A program made the position numbers and the translations under genes. DNA of 64,000 nucleotides from Sodiomyces alkalinus F11 (taxonomy: Eukaryota; Ascomycota; Sordariomycetes; Glomerellales; Plectosphaerellaceae), in assembly GCF_003711515.1 (NCBI RefSeq), contig NW_021167093.1, positions 814,077 to 878,076 of the forward strand, read 5' to 3'. Positions 47,401 to 60,200 of the stretch are shown one piece after another; position 1 is the first letter of the stretch; each line of letters opens with the position of its first letter. A model generated the notes under the pieces. It had not been told where the DNA came from. It saw nothing but the letters and a program-made list of their open reading frames with translations, and did not search any database.

Positions 47401-47560
47401 ATAGACTTTTCTCCTTTTCCTTCTTCCTTCCTTAGTTCTAAATAATCTATTATTACGACCATACTTAGTGCCACGACCTATAACTAGTCGTTTATATATC
47501 TAGAACTTAGCGACACCTACACGCTACGCTAGCGATAGATTAGGATCCTAATACTACCGC
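46976..47560 (+). other. Unassigned sequence between LINE-3 and Gypsy gag
   Basis: Probably the LINE-3 3' end followed by the 5' LTR or leader of the Gypsy element. It contains ATTATTATTATCGG and a pyrimidine-rich stretch (47405-47436, TTTTCTCCTTTTCCTTCTTC). I could not find a second LTR copy in the window, so no boundary is claimed. Confidence 0.4.
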
Positions 47561-47579
47561 CTAGCGACCTATTAAAATT

Positions 47580-48139
47580 AAATACGTCGCGGAGTAAATA
47601 CACCGACGGTTCGAAGAAAACGACCAAGCCCTAAATATAAGGCTAGGCCCTCTCTATAAATAATATACCGATATTAACGTAAGGATTACCCCGATATAAG
47701 AATACTACTTAGAAATATACTAGTTTATAGACCGATAACGCGTAAGGGAAAAAGCTAATAAGCGACAACGCCTATTAGTCGAATAGCTTATAGCCCGGGT
47801 CCTAGGATCGCTTACTCCGTAGAACCTAATACCGCCTAACTTAAATATTCCGGCTCCCTTATAAACCCCGATAATATTTATACTAATAGAGTCTACCCTA
47901 TTACCGGTTTTATCACTAGCGCTATAGCCGATAATAATAATAGTCGCCCCGACTTTAACGGCGGAACCCCGTAAGACTATTAATAGCCCGGCGAAGGTTT
48001 TAGGGAAGCGAGTATACTATAGCGTATAGGCCTATATAATACGGTAGAAGCTTATAATCGATAGCGACTTATTCTATAATAATATATAAGCCTGGTATAT
48101 AATCTATAATTACCTAGGGCCTAAAGTATAATAAGTTAT
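47580..48139 (+). pseudogene. Gypsy gag, N-terminal part, broken
   Basis: Frame reads RRFEENDQALNIRLGPLYK, later YLEIYQFIDR and YNYLGPKV (about 48105-48128) up to the L6 insertion. Removing L6 and one duplicated ATAATAAGTTAT gives GPKV**VISAFYKSNRPGKL in one frame, continuing at 54789. The product would be the capsid. TAG/TAA interruptions. Confidence 0.65.
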
Positions 48140-48429
48140 GAAACGAAATCAAAAAAATGGACACGCCTATTAACCACGGGCGCGTAATAGGAGTAAAATC
48201 GATAAAACCACCGAGACGGAGATTATAACCACCGCCTCCCTCCCGGGATACTATTATAGCGATACCGTAATACTAGCGCTACGGTATAGCCGGAGGAAAT
48301 ATAGGATAGTATCGCCCCGACCTCGACCACGCAGAATTCGTAATAGACCCACTTTTCGTAATATAAGCGTTCCCCCCCTCGCCCTTGGCGGGATATAGCG
48401 CGGAACCGATATAAGACCGAAAGGGGACC

Positions 48430-49858
48430 ACCGCGCCCCCCGGAACTAAGAGTAACTAAGATTAAGGCAGAAATTTAGGCCTTACTAGCTAATAGGAACA
48501 CGATCGAATAAGTTATAGAGCTAGTAGAGAAATTAATTACGATACGTAGTACCTGTAAGGACGCTAGCGCGATACCGCTAATATACCTATACGCTACTAT
48601 CTATCACGTATCCGAGAGGAACTCCGTAAAAGAATAAACGGTATAAAAAAGACCTAGGCTAATATTATAGCCTAGGCTCCTATAACGGTACCGTCACGGG
48701 ACCCCACCCCCCCTAAAATAATCCCCGCTAGGTATTACCGGGAACTAATTATCCGCTAAGGAACCCTCCCCGAAGACTAGCCCCTTAAAGCTAGGACCTC
48801 GAAGGAAATTATCTAAGCTATAAACGCTATAACTACCCGATACGATACCGTAATAGTATAAAAGCTACTAAGCGGAGATATCTACCTTACCTTTACCGAA
48901 AGGGTATACTAATAGGCTACCTATAAGGAGTAATAGGTTAAGAAGGCCTTTAGTAAAGGAGCTACCCTAGCCGTATATACCTACCCTACGCTAGCTAAGG
49001 CTATCCCCCGGGAGGCCTTTAACGCCCTATCCGAAGAAGACCTGCTAGTATCCCTATAAGATACGAACCCCGAGGTAAAAATTATCTAAGTATAATAACG
49101 GGTACCCCGCCGCGGTACCGGTAAGGTAGCGTTTCTCCTTATCGAATCGGCTTCGCCAGAAGGGGTAGCGAGCCTTATCCGGAATACCCTCCTCTTTAAG
49201 GGGGGCAGCTATATCTATAAGCTATATAATCCTAACCTTAGCCCCCTAAAGTGCTATAAATATCTATACTTCGGCTATTAGGCGAACGGCTACCCTATAG
49301 CGGAGAGGATATACTATTACTACGCTAAGCCCGAGTCGGCGTACTTATAGGGCCTAGGATACTACGAAGCTACGGTACCTAAGCGCCCCCGCCGCTACGC
49401 CGCCTATACCGGAGATTATAATACCTTTAACGATTTATACCGACTACTAAAAAAAAAGACTAAAAAAGCCCGCGAAGCGTATAGGTACCGAGCCAGGGAC
49501 TTCGATATTACCCGCTAAACCAAAGCGGTATACCCGTGGTAGCCGTAGATCTTCCCCCTAATTATTATCGCCTAGGACTAGGACCGCCCCCTTTATAAAG
49601 GTAGGGGTCGGCCCCCGAAAAGGACTGGGGGATAGGAGGGCTCCCTAATACTAGGCCTAATAAGCGCCTATATAATCCCCCACGGGGCCGGTAAGGCACC
49701 GTAGTAGGAACCCTAGAGCTAGACCCCGGTTATACCGGGCACGTCGTCTTAACCCCCCCCCCCCCCCCTTTTAATTAATAGAAATCCACGTCCGTTCGTG
49801 GAATATAGGGAGGAGTTAGGCGCGGCGGGAGCTACCGCTCCGGTACCGCGCCGAGTAT
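48430..49858 (+). pseudogene. L6 ORF1 (zinc-knuckle RNA-binding protein), broken
   Basis: One frame can be followed from about 48430 to the TAA at 49858. Central segment IRNTLLFKGGSYIYKLYNP (about 49180) precedes the knuckles LKCYKYLYFGY*ANGY (about 49246) and YYYYAKPESAYL; Tyr stands for RIP-mutated Cys. A basic stretch (KKKTKKAREAYRYRARDFDI) and a Pro-rich C-terminus (PPPPPLLINRNPRPFVEYRE, about 49755-49815) follow. The product would be the LINE RNP component. Its end overlaps the start of ORF2. About 20 internal stops. Confidence 0.8.
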
Positions 49859-52800
49859 AACGTGATAACGATATAGGAACCCGGCCTTAACCGTTTCACG
49901 AAAAGCCCCGCCTACGTCTTTAAGGGGTATACCGGCTAATCTAAGGAGGAGGCCGTGCCCTCCTATATATTTATAAAAGATACCCGCTATACACGTAGAC
50001 GTAGCGGGCCTACCACAATACTTACACGGTTATATTCGGAACCGGAGATAATGCCCTTATAATCTAGTTAATCTACTTAAAGAACTATTAGTTAGCTAGG
50101 GTCCCCTAGAATACGCCCCTATAAGATATATTCGATATAGCACCGCTATAAGACTAATATATCCTTATAGGGGACTTTAACCTATACTATCCCCTATAGT
50201 CTTAGCCACCGCGATACTACCCCTAAGCCGATACCCTACTTACCCTTATAACCCGGTAGAACCTAGACCTAGTAACCCCCCCTAGAATAACTATATAGTA
50301 CCGCCTAGGCCGGCGTGCTAGTATTATCGACTTTATATAGGTAATATAAGGGCTCCGCTATAATTTTAGCGGCCTAGATATAACCGTTATCGGGTTAGAC
50401 TATTACTTATAGAAAGCCCGAATCCTTATAAAGACGGATACTACGCTAATTACCGCGACGATACTACCACGGAACCTAGCTAGGCCCCGCTAGGTCTAGA
50501 AAGACTTCGACCCCTTATAAGTCCCCTAGCTCGCCGCTATATATTTATAGTAGACTAGCCCCCTTATAATACTAGGAGATATCGACTTAGTACTAGATAA
50601 CCTAATAAAGGACTTTACGACTCTAGCCGATAATACCGCGCCGCGCCGCCACGGGGGCACCCCTAAACGCTTATCCACCCCTTAGTGGAACGCGGAGCTA
50701 ACCGCCCTTACCCAGGAAATAAGGCGCCTCTACCGTAGATATATATCTAGGAAGTCCCGGAACCGATAGGATAAGTTCTAGGAAGCGGAGAGGTGCCGAG
50801 ATAAGGCCGTGGCGGTAATAAAGCGGCTATGCTAGCAATACCTACTCTACTCGACCGGGAAGGACGATAGCCTCCTTTAGCAGCTATAAAAATAGGCACG
50901 AATTAAAGGGGAGCTCTGCCGGACCCCCTATTAGTCCTACCACTATACTAAGACGATAGCGATAACCCGGTAACTATATATGCAGAGAAAGCCGAAGTCC
51001 TTAACCGGAAGTTCTTCCTAACCCCCCTCCCTACCGCCCCTAGGCCCCTAAGCGCGGAATTCCCCCCGGGGTAAGATATCCGCCGCGATATTACCGTAAC
51101 GGATGTATAGGGGCACCTTAAAAAGACTAAACACTAAGCGGCACCAGGACCCGATAGACTGCTAGCAGGGCTCCTAAAAGCGTGTAGACCCCCCCTATAC
51201 TAAAGACTTAGTGCTATCTTTATAGCGTACCTTAAAGTAAGCTATTACCCGAAAAGGTGCCGCCACGCTACTATAGTAATCCTTAAAAAGGAAGACTGGC
51301 CGCCGGCCGATTACGGGATAATAAAGGGCTAATAACCGATATTACTCCTTAGTATAATAGGTAAAATCCTTAAAGGGATACTAGCCGACCGGATCGCTAC
51401 CGTAGCAGAGGAGTATCGGCTCCTCCTAAAGGGGTAGATAGGTAACCGGATAGGGCGAAATATAGAGACGGTAGGATAAAAAGTTATAGAGGCCGTAAGG
51501 GCGAGTTAAGCCCACGGCGGCACCGCTTCGATACTCTAACTAGATATTAAAGGAGTATTCGATACTATCCCCTACCCTTACCTCCTTAATGTACTTAAAA
51601 GGAAAGGCTTCCCCTAATAGCTTACTACCCTAATTAGTAGCTTCCTATAAGACTATATAGCCTAGCTACTACTCGATAATAAAATAGCCCCCCGTGGTAC
51701 CTCCGGGGGGGGGTACTATAAGGCTCCCCGGTCTCTCCTATCCTCTTTATCCTCTATATCTCCACCCTATATAAAGAACTAAAAAGGGTTCCTAAAATAA
51801 TAGTAGTAGGTTTTACTAATACCACGAATATTATCGCCTTTAGCAGGATAAAGGTATAGATATAGCACCGCCTCGCCGCCGCGTAGCGGATATACCTAGA
51901 CTAGGAGATAGCGAGCGGACTATAGTTCGAACTAGCTAAGTATATCTATATCCTTTTCACGAAGTCACGCTAACCCTTACCTACCCCGCTTCCCCTTAAT
52001 ACTATTTCGGTGCTAGTGGCAGAGGCGATAAGGCTCCTAGGCGTTTAGCTTAATAGGAAGCTTAACTTCCAATAAAATACTAAAGAAGTAAAGAGCCGAT
52101 TAGCTATCTAAATATACGCCTTCTCGAGGCTTAGCGCGGTAGTATAGGGGTATAGCTTCGTAGATATAAAAAGACTATACCTCGTAGTAATACGACTAAT
52201 AATCCCCTACTACGCCTTAACCGCCTATAAAATAAGGGCCGGCCCCCGGCACGGCCCTATAACGGCACTTATAATACTATAGAACTAGTGCCTCTGGTTA
52301 ATAGCCGGAGCCTATAAAGCGACGCCGGTTAGGGTCCTCGAAAAAGAGACCTTTATCCCCCCCCTTAACCTATACCTCTTAAACCTAAATACCCGGAAGG
52401 TCCGCCGGATATAAGAGGAGGGAACCGAAGATAAGATATTAGCCGGAGCACACGCTGTAGTAAGAGCTCTAGCGGCACCGAATTAGTATTATACGACTTA
52501 TACGGCCTTTACGTGGATAGCCTATCTTAACGCCCTAATAACCTAGGCCGGAAACGCGGCCCCGAGAAAAGCCCTTATAAGGGAATAGGGTTAAACCTAG
52601 GCAGAGGTATAAAAGCCTTATACCTACGCCGTAGCGGCACTAAGCCGCCCCCTAATATAACGCTCCCTCCGGCAATATAGAGGACTCCTAAAGCTATAAA
52701 GTACCGTACTCACCTAAATCAGATTAGAAAAGCTAGGCCTATAAGCCTTCTTAGTAAAAGCGAGGGTACCGGGATTTCCCATAATAAGGTGCCCCTACGG

Positions 52801-53090
52801 TAACGGGGGGGCAGAAACAGCTTAGTATATAATACTCTAATACTAGGATATAACCGAGGGAAACCGTAAAGAGCTCTTCGGTACTATAGGGAGACCACTT
52901 ATAACTAAAGGAGATCTATACGGCGTACTAGACTATAATACTAAAGCCGGAATAATAGCTAAGTAGTTCCTATAATGGAAAAGGCTTAAGGACTTTCGCC
53001 TTACCCTTAAAGTTATAAAGGCCTACGAAAATAAAGACGATACCGAAGCGAGACCGGGGCAGGGACGGAATAGTATAGCGAACTAGTAGA
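49800..53090 (+). pseudogene. L6 ORF2 (endonuclease, RT, RNase H), broken
   Basis: APE-type endonuclease: AEYNVITI*EPGLN (about 49850), GDFNLYYPL (about 50172). RT: ILKGILADRIATVAEEYRLL (about 51370-51430), LDIKGVFDTIPYPYLLNVLK (about 51540-51600), and the catalytic box degraded to GFTNTTNIIAFS (about 51812). RNase H region: CLWLIAGAYKATPVRVLE (about 52290), then the Cys-rich CPYGNGGAETA (about 52790) and RPLITKGDLYGVLDY before the stop. It is the family's target-primed RT enzyme, roughly 1,090 codons, a normal Tad-clade size. Many TAG/TAA stops. Confidence 0.87.
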
Positions 53091-54748
53091 TTATTAATAG
53101 GGGTCCTATAAGCCGGGACCCCGGCGGTATTAGCTCGGCACTAATAGGGCGCCACTAATTATTATCGTCTTTATCGCCCTTAGTAACGCTAACACCACTC
53201 TTAACGTACTTAAGGTCCTATAAGGATAAGTTAGCTAATTATTACCGCGAAGGACCGTAATAAGGCCGAAAAGAGGCTATCTATAAAGTATTCTAAAATC
53301 AGGTCTATCTTACCCTCTAAACGCCTTATCTAGTAAGATAACTCTTATACCTCCGCTAACGCGGTACCGCCACGGCCGCGGCCGGAAGGCAACGCCTAGT
53401 TCAGGGCCTAGCCAAAAGACCGGGACGCTATCCCTAGGCGCTCCTTAGCCTATAAACTTATTAGCAGGGGACTACCACGACACTAAAGGGGGACACTTAT
53501 AGTAATAACACCGTTACTACTAGCGGCCTTTACCACTATATCCGCGTTATAAAGATGTATAAGACGCTATTACTATTTTTTAGTAGCGGAGGGGACCTAT
53601 TAAGACGCTTAGGATATATTATTACGGTATACCTATAGCACCACGGCGGTATTAGCACGACTTATATCCTTATATAAACGCCGGCTATTAGTATACTAAA
53701 AACAGGCTATACTAGTTCCTATAATATTAGAGCAGGCGTCTATATCGTCTAGGTATATACCTAAGCGCTTACTATAACGAACGTAACTACCCTAAGTCAG
53801 CCACTACGGTACCGCCTTAATACCCCCGGGGTTTATATACGGTATAACAGGGATCAAGCCCTTTTTATAATAGTTACGATTATTATTAGTATTAGTGTTA
53901 GTATTAGGAGAAGATATCTACGATTATTAATACGCTACCGTAAAGGCACCACTACGCTATAAAAAGAACTTATATTAAGCTACGACTATTAATTACTTAT
54001 ATATATATAGATCGCTACTATACTACCTAATTAACCCTATACCACTACGCTACTATAACGCTACCCGCGAGACACTTATAGCAAAACTATAATAGGAAAA
54101 CGATAAGAATCCTAAAGGGGTTTACTAGTTAATATAAGCCGTAACGATAAACCTATAGGACCGTAAGCGGGAATAGATTAGGAGGAAACCTATAACGAAA
54201 TTATTAGCGTTATAGGAGGAAGAGGGAGGATTAAGGTATAAAGGCCTTAGGGGATATTAATTATCTAATTCTTATAATAGGGTAAAGCCTTAGCCCCCCT
54301 ACCTACTACCGGATATAGTAGGAACCTATATAGGGGAGGCAGGAGGCGCCTACTCCCCTTACTCTTGTTATTAACTAAATAAAAGGAATAAAAGGCATAA
54401 TCCTCGGGAGACGTAGGGAGACTAAGGCTAAAGAGCCGTAGCCGCCGTATAGCGGGAGCGCGGTAGCGCCCCTTAGCCCCCCGCTCTACTAATAGAGATT
54501 AGCTTAGGCTAACTTACCTAACCACTAGCCTGCTTTACTTCCCGTTAGCTATTAGCCTAGAGGTAAGATCCAGATACGTAATAGGGAAGAACCGGGGCTA
54601 TATCGGCCCCGTAGCGACACCTCTCCACCTAAGGAAGTGTATAGAGGTTTTCCCCGGGTTTTACCCGGGTTTTCCCCTTTATAGCTACCCGAGAAGGACC
54701 GCGTAGCCTAGGAAGGCTCCTATAGATTAGTCAGGATAGCGGAGTAAG

Positions 54749-54750
<2 letters not shown>
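53090..54750 (+). other. L6 3' UTR
   Basis: 1.65 kb without a coding frame, conserved among all copies. It contains internal ATT-rich runs (53880-53905) and a terminal module: GGGGCTATATCGGCCCCG (about 54595-54613), GGTTTTCCCCGGGTTTTACC followed by CGGGTTTTCC (about 54645-54675), and the tail-proximal GGATAGCGGAGTAAGAT. An unusually long 3' UTR for a LINE. Confidence 0.65.
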
Positions 54751-54783
<33 letters not shown>

Positions 54784-54788
54784 GTTAT

Positions 54789-55430
54789 ATCGGCCTTCTA
54801 TAAAAGCAATAGACCGGGTAAGCTTATAGACCCTAATAACTTCATAGCGTATCTTAATCGTACTTACCTTAACTCTATAGAATAATCGCGGGGTACCTAA
54901 GCTTTACGCACGATTTATTAAAAATCCGATAGGTTATTCGCTGCCTTCCTACCCTATTTTAAAAGATAAATCGCCCTTATAGGCGGTACTAAATAGGAAG
55001 CTATTATATAGATTTTATTTCTTAAAGGAGCGATTACCTCGCGATTTAAGGATAAACTTATCTCCGCCCGTATCCCCGCTAACTATGATACTATATAGGT
55101 TAATAGCGTATAAGAGACTGCCGGGAAACTCGAAGGTTATTAGTTTAAACGGAACTACGATAAATAAGCTTAAGATTACGTAACCGCGAAGAAGGATACC
55201 GATAATAATATAAAGATAGGCGGAGTAAACCGTGTTAGTAATAGGGAAGGCAAAGTAAAAGACTCGGATATACTATAACTATAATAAAAAGGGGTATATC
55301 GCGCGGAATTATAAAAAGCTAAAAGAAAACTAAGATATAGTCTAAAAGGTTAAAAAGACTTACGCGAAGGATCACGATAAAAGCGGGGATAAGTCGATTA
55401 GTAAGGATAACTCGGAAAAAGAATAGCTTT
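54789..55430 (+). pseudogene. Gypsy gag, C-terminal part with zinc knuckle, broken
   Basis: DPNNFIAYLNRTYLNSIE (about 54827) and LKGAITSRFKDKLISARIPA (about 55020-55080) match Ty3-type capsid, followed by the nucleocapsid knuckle CYNYNKKGYIARNYKKLK (about 55270-55322), in which Tyr replaces Cys/His positions of CX2CX4HX4C by RIP. Continuous with the N-terminal part once L6 is removed. Confidence 0.78.
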
Positions 55431-55539
55431 AATACGAAAATAGACGTTAAAGCCGATAGCCGTGATACGGTAGGAGTAAAAGGCGTTTAAAATACGTGCT
55501 AGTAATAACCTAGTATTTATAGTAGCTAAAGTAAATAAA

Positions 55540-57101
55540 TAGCGTATTCTTACCCTTATTAATACTATTTATAACTGCTATACCGCTATAAGTGAATAGT
55601 TTACCTAAAGACTCTAATTACTATTAATCGATAAGACGAATTAACTACTAAATAGTTTCTTAGAAGCTACTAGGACTATTAATAGCGCGGAGATCGCTAT
55701 CTATAAGCTTAAAATTAGCGGCTACCCGTAATGGATATTGGTATATATAATACCTAGGCTTAATTAAGACGTATTCCTTAGGAAGCCTTAGACAAAATAA
55801 AATAATATAATATACTACGCTAAGGATAAACGGCTTTACTACGGAGTAGCCGGATTAAATATACGACTTTATTATAAAAAGAAACCCACTAGAGTATAAG
55901 CTATCCGCGACGCCTGTTTAGTTATTAGATCTGTGTTTACGGGTATTATCCGATAATTATAATAGAAGGGCGAAAAAGTGTTAGTCTAGAGAGTAAGCTT
56001 AAGGGATATTAAAAAAGCGTTATATAAGAAATACCTAGCGGACCTAAAGGACTTTATACCTAAAAAGCTATTACGAGAATTCGGCGACCTATTTACGCCT
56101 AATAAGGCTAACTAATTACCGCTATACTGACTAGGAGTTAACTACGAGGTAAACCTTATACCCGGAAATAACCATAAGGAATTATCGCTTCCCTAAAAGC
56201 CGCTCTATAATATATTAAGAGAAAAACTCTTAGTATTACGGAAAACGCTTACTAACCTAATAGATAAGGGATTTATCCGTGTTAGTAGTTTAAAAGCCGC
56301 GGCTTCTATCCTTTTTATAAGGAAGCTAGGCGGAGGACTTTATTTTTATTATAACTATTAAGCGTTAAACGCGATTATTAAGTAAAACCGTTACTTACTC
56401 CCTTTAATCGCTAAGATATCCTAGAACCTAAGCTAAGTGAAATAGTTTATAAAGGTTAATATAATCACTAGCTTCTATAAGATTAGAATAGCCCTAGGAT
56501 ATAAATATAAGACCGTGTTCCCAACTCGGTTTAGGCTCTTTAAATAGCTTATTTACCCGTTCGGCTTAAGTAAAGCCCCCGCGACTTTCTAATACTATAT
56601 TAATAAGACGCTACAGCGCTTCCTAGATAACTTTATTCGGATAATATCCTAGTTTACTTTAGTAAGAGTTAGGCCGACCACGAAATAAAGGTAAAGTAGG
56701 TACTCCGCGCGCTCGCGGATACCGGCCTAAACCTAAATCCGTTAAAGTATAAGTTTAGCGTAAACATTGTAAAGTACCTAGGATTTATAGTTATTACGGG
56801 GAAGGGCGTATTTTATAACCTAAAGAAGTTATAAGCTATCTGCGAGTAAAATGCGCCTATAACGGGTAAGGGTAAATAAAGCTTTTTAGGGTTTACAAAT
56901 TATTACCGGATCTTTATTAAGGACTTTTCGGGGATCTTTACCCCGTTAATAGCACTTACTAAGAAAGACTACGCCTTTTAATAGGGTCCCGAGTAAGAAG
57001 CGGCCTTTCGCGAGCTATATACGAGGTTCTAAGAAAGACTAATACTATAATAGTAAGACCTAGCAAATGAGATATTTATTAAGATAGACTACTCGGGGGG
57101 G
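55540..57101 (+). pseudogene. Gypsy pol: protease region, RT and start of RNase H, broken
   Basis: Protease is expected at about 55540-55780 but its Asp motif is not clear. RT is unmistakable: LIDKGFIRVSSLKAAASILF and IRKLGGGLYFYYNY (about 56260-56362), then ALNAIIK*NRYLLPLIAKI, KTVFPTRFRLFK*LIYPFGL and SKAPATF*YYINKTL (about 56510-56615). The YIDD box is lost. IFIKIDYSGG (about 57072-57101) starts RNase H, where LINE-2 interrupts. It would copy Gypsy RNA. Stops throughout. Confidence 0.87.
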
Positions 57102-57259
57102 TTTTTTTTTTTTTTTTTTGATTCATCACGCGCATACAGCCCTAAGACTATGGCGCGGCGCCTATCGCCCTCAGGGCTAAAGGCTGTTAGAAGCCAGGTA
57201 TAGTAAAATAAAGTCTAATAGTAATAAGTGAAGGAAATCCTCCGTAACAATCTGCGTAA

Positions 57260-60200
57260 TAGACCTAATACGTAATAAACCAAAGCAAAATAACTAGACC
57301 GTAGAATCCGAGGTTTACGCCCTATACTACTCTGCCGAAGCTATTTTAGTAGCTAAACGATAGGCCTGTAAGGCCTGTATTCCTCTTTTAGTACTGAATA
57401 ATACCGGTAGAGATGGCGGTAGGCCTGCTAGGGCTTCCCGCAGGCTCTTCGTTCGTCTTGATAAAAAGGGTAAGAAATAATAAGGTATACTGTATCCTGT
57501 ATAGGGGAGCCGGGACAGGAACAGCGGTCGTTAGCGTAGTTTTAGGCCCTTTTTTAGTGGGTTTTAAGGTATCCGAAGCCGGTTTTTAACTGCGTAAAAG
57601 CCGACATTACCCACCTAGGGCCCTGAGTTAGTAGTGGTTTTCGGGAGAAACGGAGGTTATCGCGGACTAGACGCCTATAAAGGCGGTCTAAGCGCACCGA
57701 TTTACCCCTTTTCTCCGCCTCTTCTTCGTCGTTCTATAGGGTTTTCCAGTCTTGAATAAGGCCTTTATTTACCCGGCGTTTTAGGTGGCTAAGGGTAACT
57801 AAGCTAACGGATTTAGTAGCTTTATCGGGGTTTAACGCCCCTTTAGCCACCTTATCCGCTAATTCGTTCCCTTCTATCCCTATATGCGAGGGGAACTACT
57901 ATATAGGGACCGAAGTGCCTAGTTATTTAAGACGTAAGATAAGGTCTTTAGCTTCTATAGTCCACTATAAGAAGCGCTAAAGCTTCTAAATAGCCGTCTA
58001 TAAATCGCTAAAAATATAGTAGTCTAGGGGCCTAGGCGACTACTCTAGGGCAGCGTAGAGGGCCTGAGGAATAGCGTATAATTTAGCGTCCGCGACTTCG
58101 GCAGCGGCCCCTAGATTAAAGCCTATAGCTTTACAGGGCCTCCTAGTATCAGTCTACTATATCACGGCGGCTACAGCCTATAGGGGACCTATAAGGGGCC
58201 TAGTAGGGTAGCCTAGGGAGCCGTCGGTATAGAAAACAGTAGCCTATTCCGCTAGGCCTTATTAAATTTCAGCGCGGGCTTCGAGGTAGGCTATCTTCTA
58301 ATCGGGTATATCGGGGCCGGTATCTATTACAGGCCGGTCTTTAAAGGGGAAAAAGGGTCTTAAGTCCGCTGTAGGCTCCGAGGCCTAGGGGGCCTCCCAC
58401 CTAGCCGACGGACCCTTGATATCCTAAGACTAACCTACTAAAGCCACCGTTTTTCGGCCTAGCCTATATAGCTATATAGTAGGCTATAGGCTCTAAAGAA
58501 GGGCGAGGTTTTAGTTTTTATCCCCTAGCTGCCTTTAAACGCTAGCGAGGAGCTGGCGTTTAATAGAGTAATTCGGGAGGAATTTTAAGGTCCTAAAGGC
58601 ATATAGCCTATTAGACCTAGTTAACCGAACTGCTACTGGGGGAACTACTGCTTCGAGTTCTAAAGGCCGTAAGGGGGCCCTCCTAAAAGCACCTAGGGCG
58701 CTGACTAGAGCGCCGTATTATAGACGTTCTAGGCGGTCTACGAGGTGTTTCTTCGGTGATTTAGGGTCCTACTAGAGCTACGAGCCAAAGTCAGCTAAAG
58801 AGGCTATACAGGCTATATATAGCTACCGTAAGGCCTTAAAAAAAAGGCTCCTCTACGAGCTAGCTAGCCTATATAACCTGTTTAGGGCCCCTAATACTAA
58901 GTTTAGGCGTTTTTCGAGGTGGGGTTTAAAGGATAGCTTAGGCTTAAACTAGACCCCTAGCCACCTAATAGCACCTAGCGCAGGTTTAACTAGGTGCCCC
59001 CCTATAATGACCGGAGCGTCGTTTGTAGAGCGTCGTCGGTGGAAGTGAATAAGCTCTGTTTTTCGGTGGTCGAAAAGGACTTAGTTCACTTTTACTGCGT
59101 CGAAAAGGGAGGCTACGGCTTTTTCTAGGGTTTTATAGTTTTTCCTAGTCGACGTAGACGCTATAGATAGCTAAAAATCGTCGATATAGGATAGCTAAAG
59201 CCCCTAAAAATCCGGTCCCGCTATAACCTTCCTAATATATATTAGGAATAGAATAGGGGAAACCGGAGAGCCTTATAGAACCCCTATATTTAGAGGGGTA
59301 GGCTACTAAACCTGCCCCTCGAAGGCTAGTTAGATACGCCTATTTTCTATAAAAGAGACAACCCATTTAACTAGGTTCGGGGGTAGTTAGAGGTCTTAAA
59401 GGGTCCTAAGTAGCTAGGGACGGGCGACGTGATCGAAGACGCCCTTAATATCTAAAAATAGCGTAGAGATCACAGGACTTTAGCGTGATTTACACTGTGG
59501 TTCGATATAGTAGAGGAGGAGAAGGGCTATATCGATAGCGGATCGTTGACTTCTACCCCCTATTTAACTAGGGTGTAAAAGGTCATCGCGGGTATTAGCT
59601 ATAAAGCTAAGCCTAGCAGCTATAACCCTTTCGAGTACTTTACCTAGGCAGTTTAGAAGGGCTATAATCCTATAAGACTTAGGATCTAAATAGTCCTTCT
59701 TCCCTGGCTTCGGTAGAATAACCCCGAGGGCTCCTTTCTAGCAGGTAGAGTGGTGCCCTACGGAAAAGAGTACTAAGTAGGCCTATAAAAAGGACCCGGG
59801 AATAGCCTTATAGGCCTATTAGATCGATTGTAAACCTATCGTATCAGGTCCAGGGGCTTTCCCTTTAGCGGCTCCAAAAATCGCGCATTATAGCTCTATA
59901 GCCTATAGGCTAGGCCACTCCCACGGTCTTCTAAGGCCCTTACTGCGTGATCTAGTCAGGCTCTAGGGACCTTAAGAAGGGTAGGAGGGGCCTAGGCCCC
60001 CCGAAGGGCCTATAAATACAGGGGCTTCGGGGGCGACGGTGGTGGAGAGTACTAGAAAAAGTGTCTAAAGTAGGGCGTTATATTTCTCTTCGAAGGTATA
60101 GGCCTTCTACTTCGTAGGTATTTGAATCGGTGGGATTTTTACGTTAAGACCGCTCTTCGTATAGTGATAGGCCTTAAAATTCTCGGGGCCTTCGGCGTAG

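Larger units (their letters stand above)
48140..54776 (+). mobile_element. LINE L6: best full-length copy of the Tad-like family
   Basis: 6.6 kb with both ends defined: duplication ATAATAAGTTAT at 48128-48139 and 54777-54788, 5' conserved start GACACGCCTATTAACCACGG at 48160, and an (AAT)n tail (54751-54776). About 20 bp (48140-48159) before the conserved start are copy-specific, possibly non-templated. Structure: 270-bp leader, ORF1, overlapping ORF2, 1.65-kb 3' UTR. It is inserted in Gypsy gag and RIP-mutated. Confidence 0.92.
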
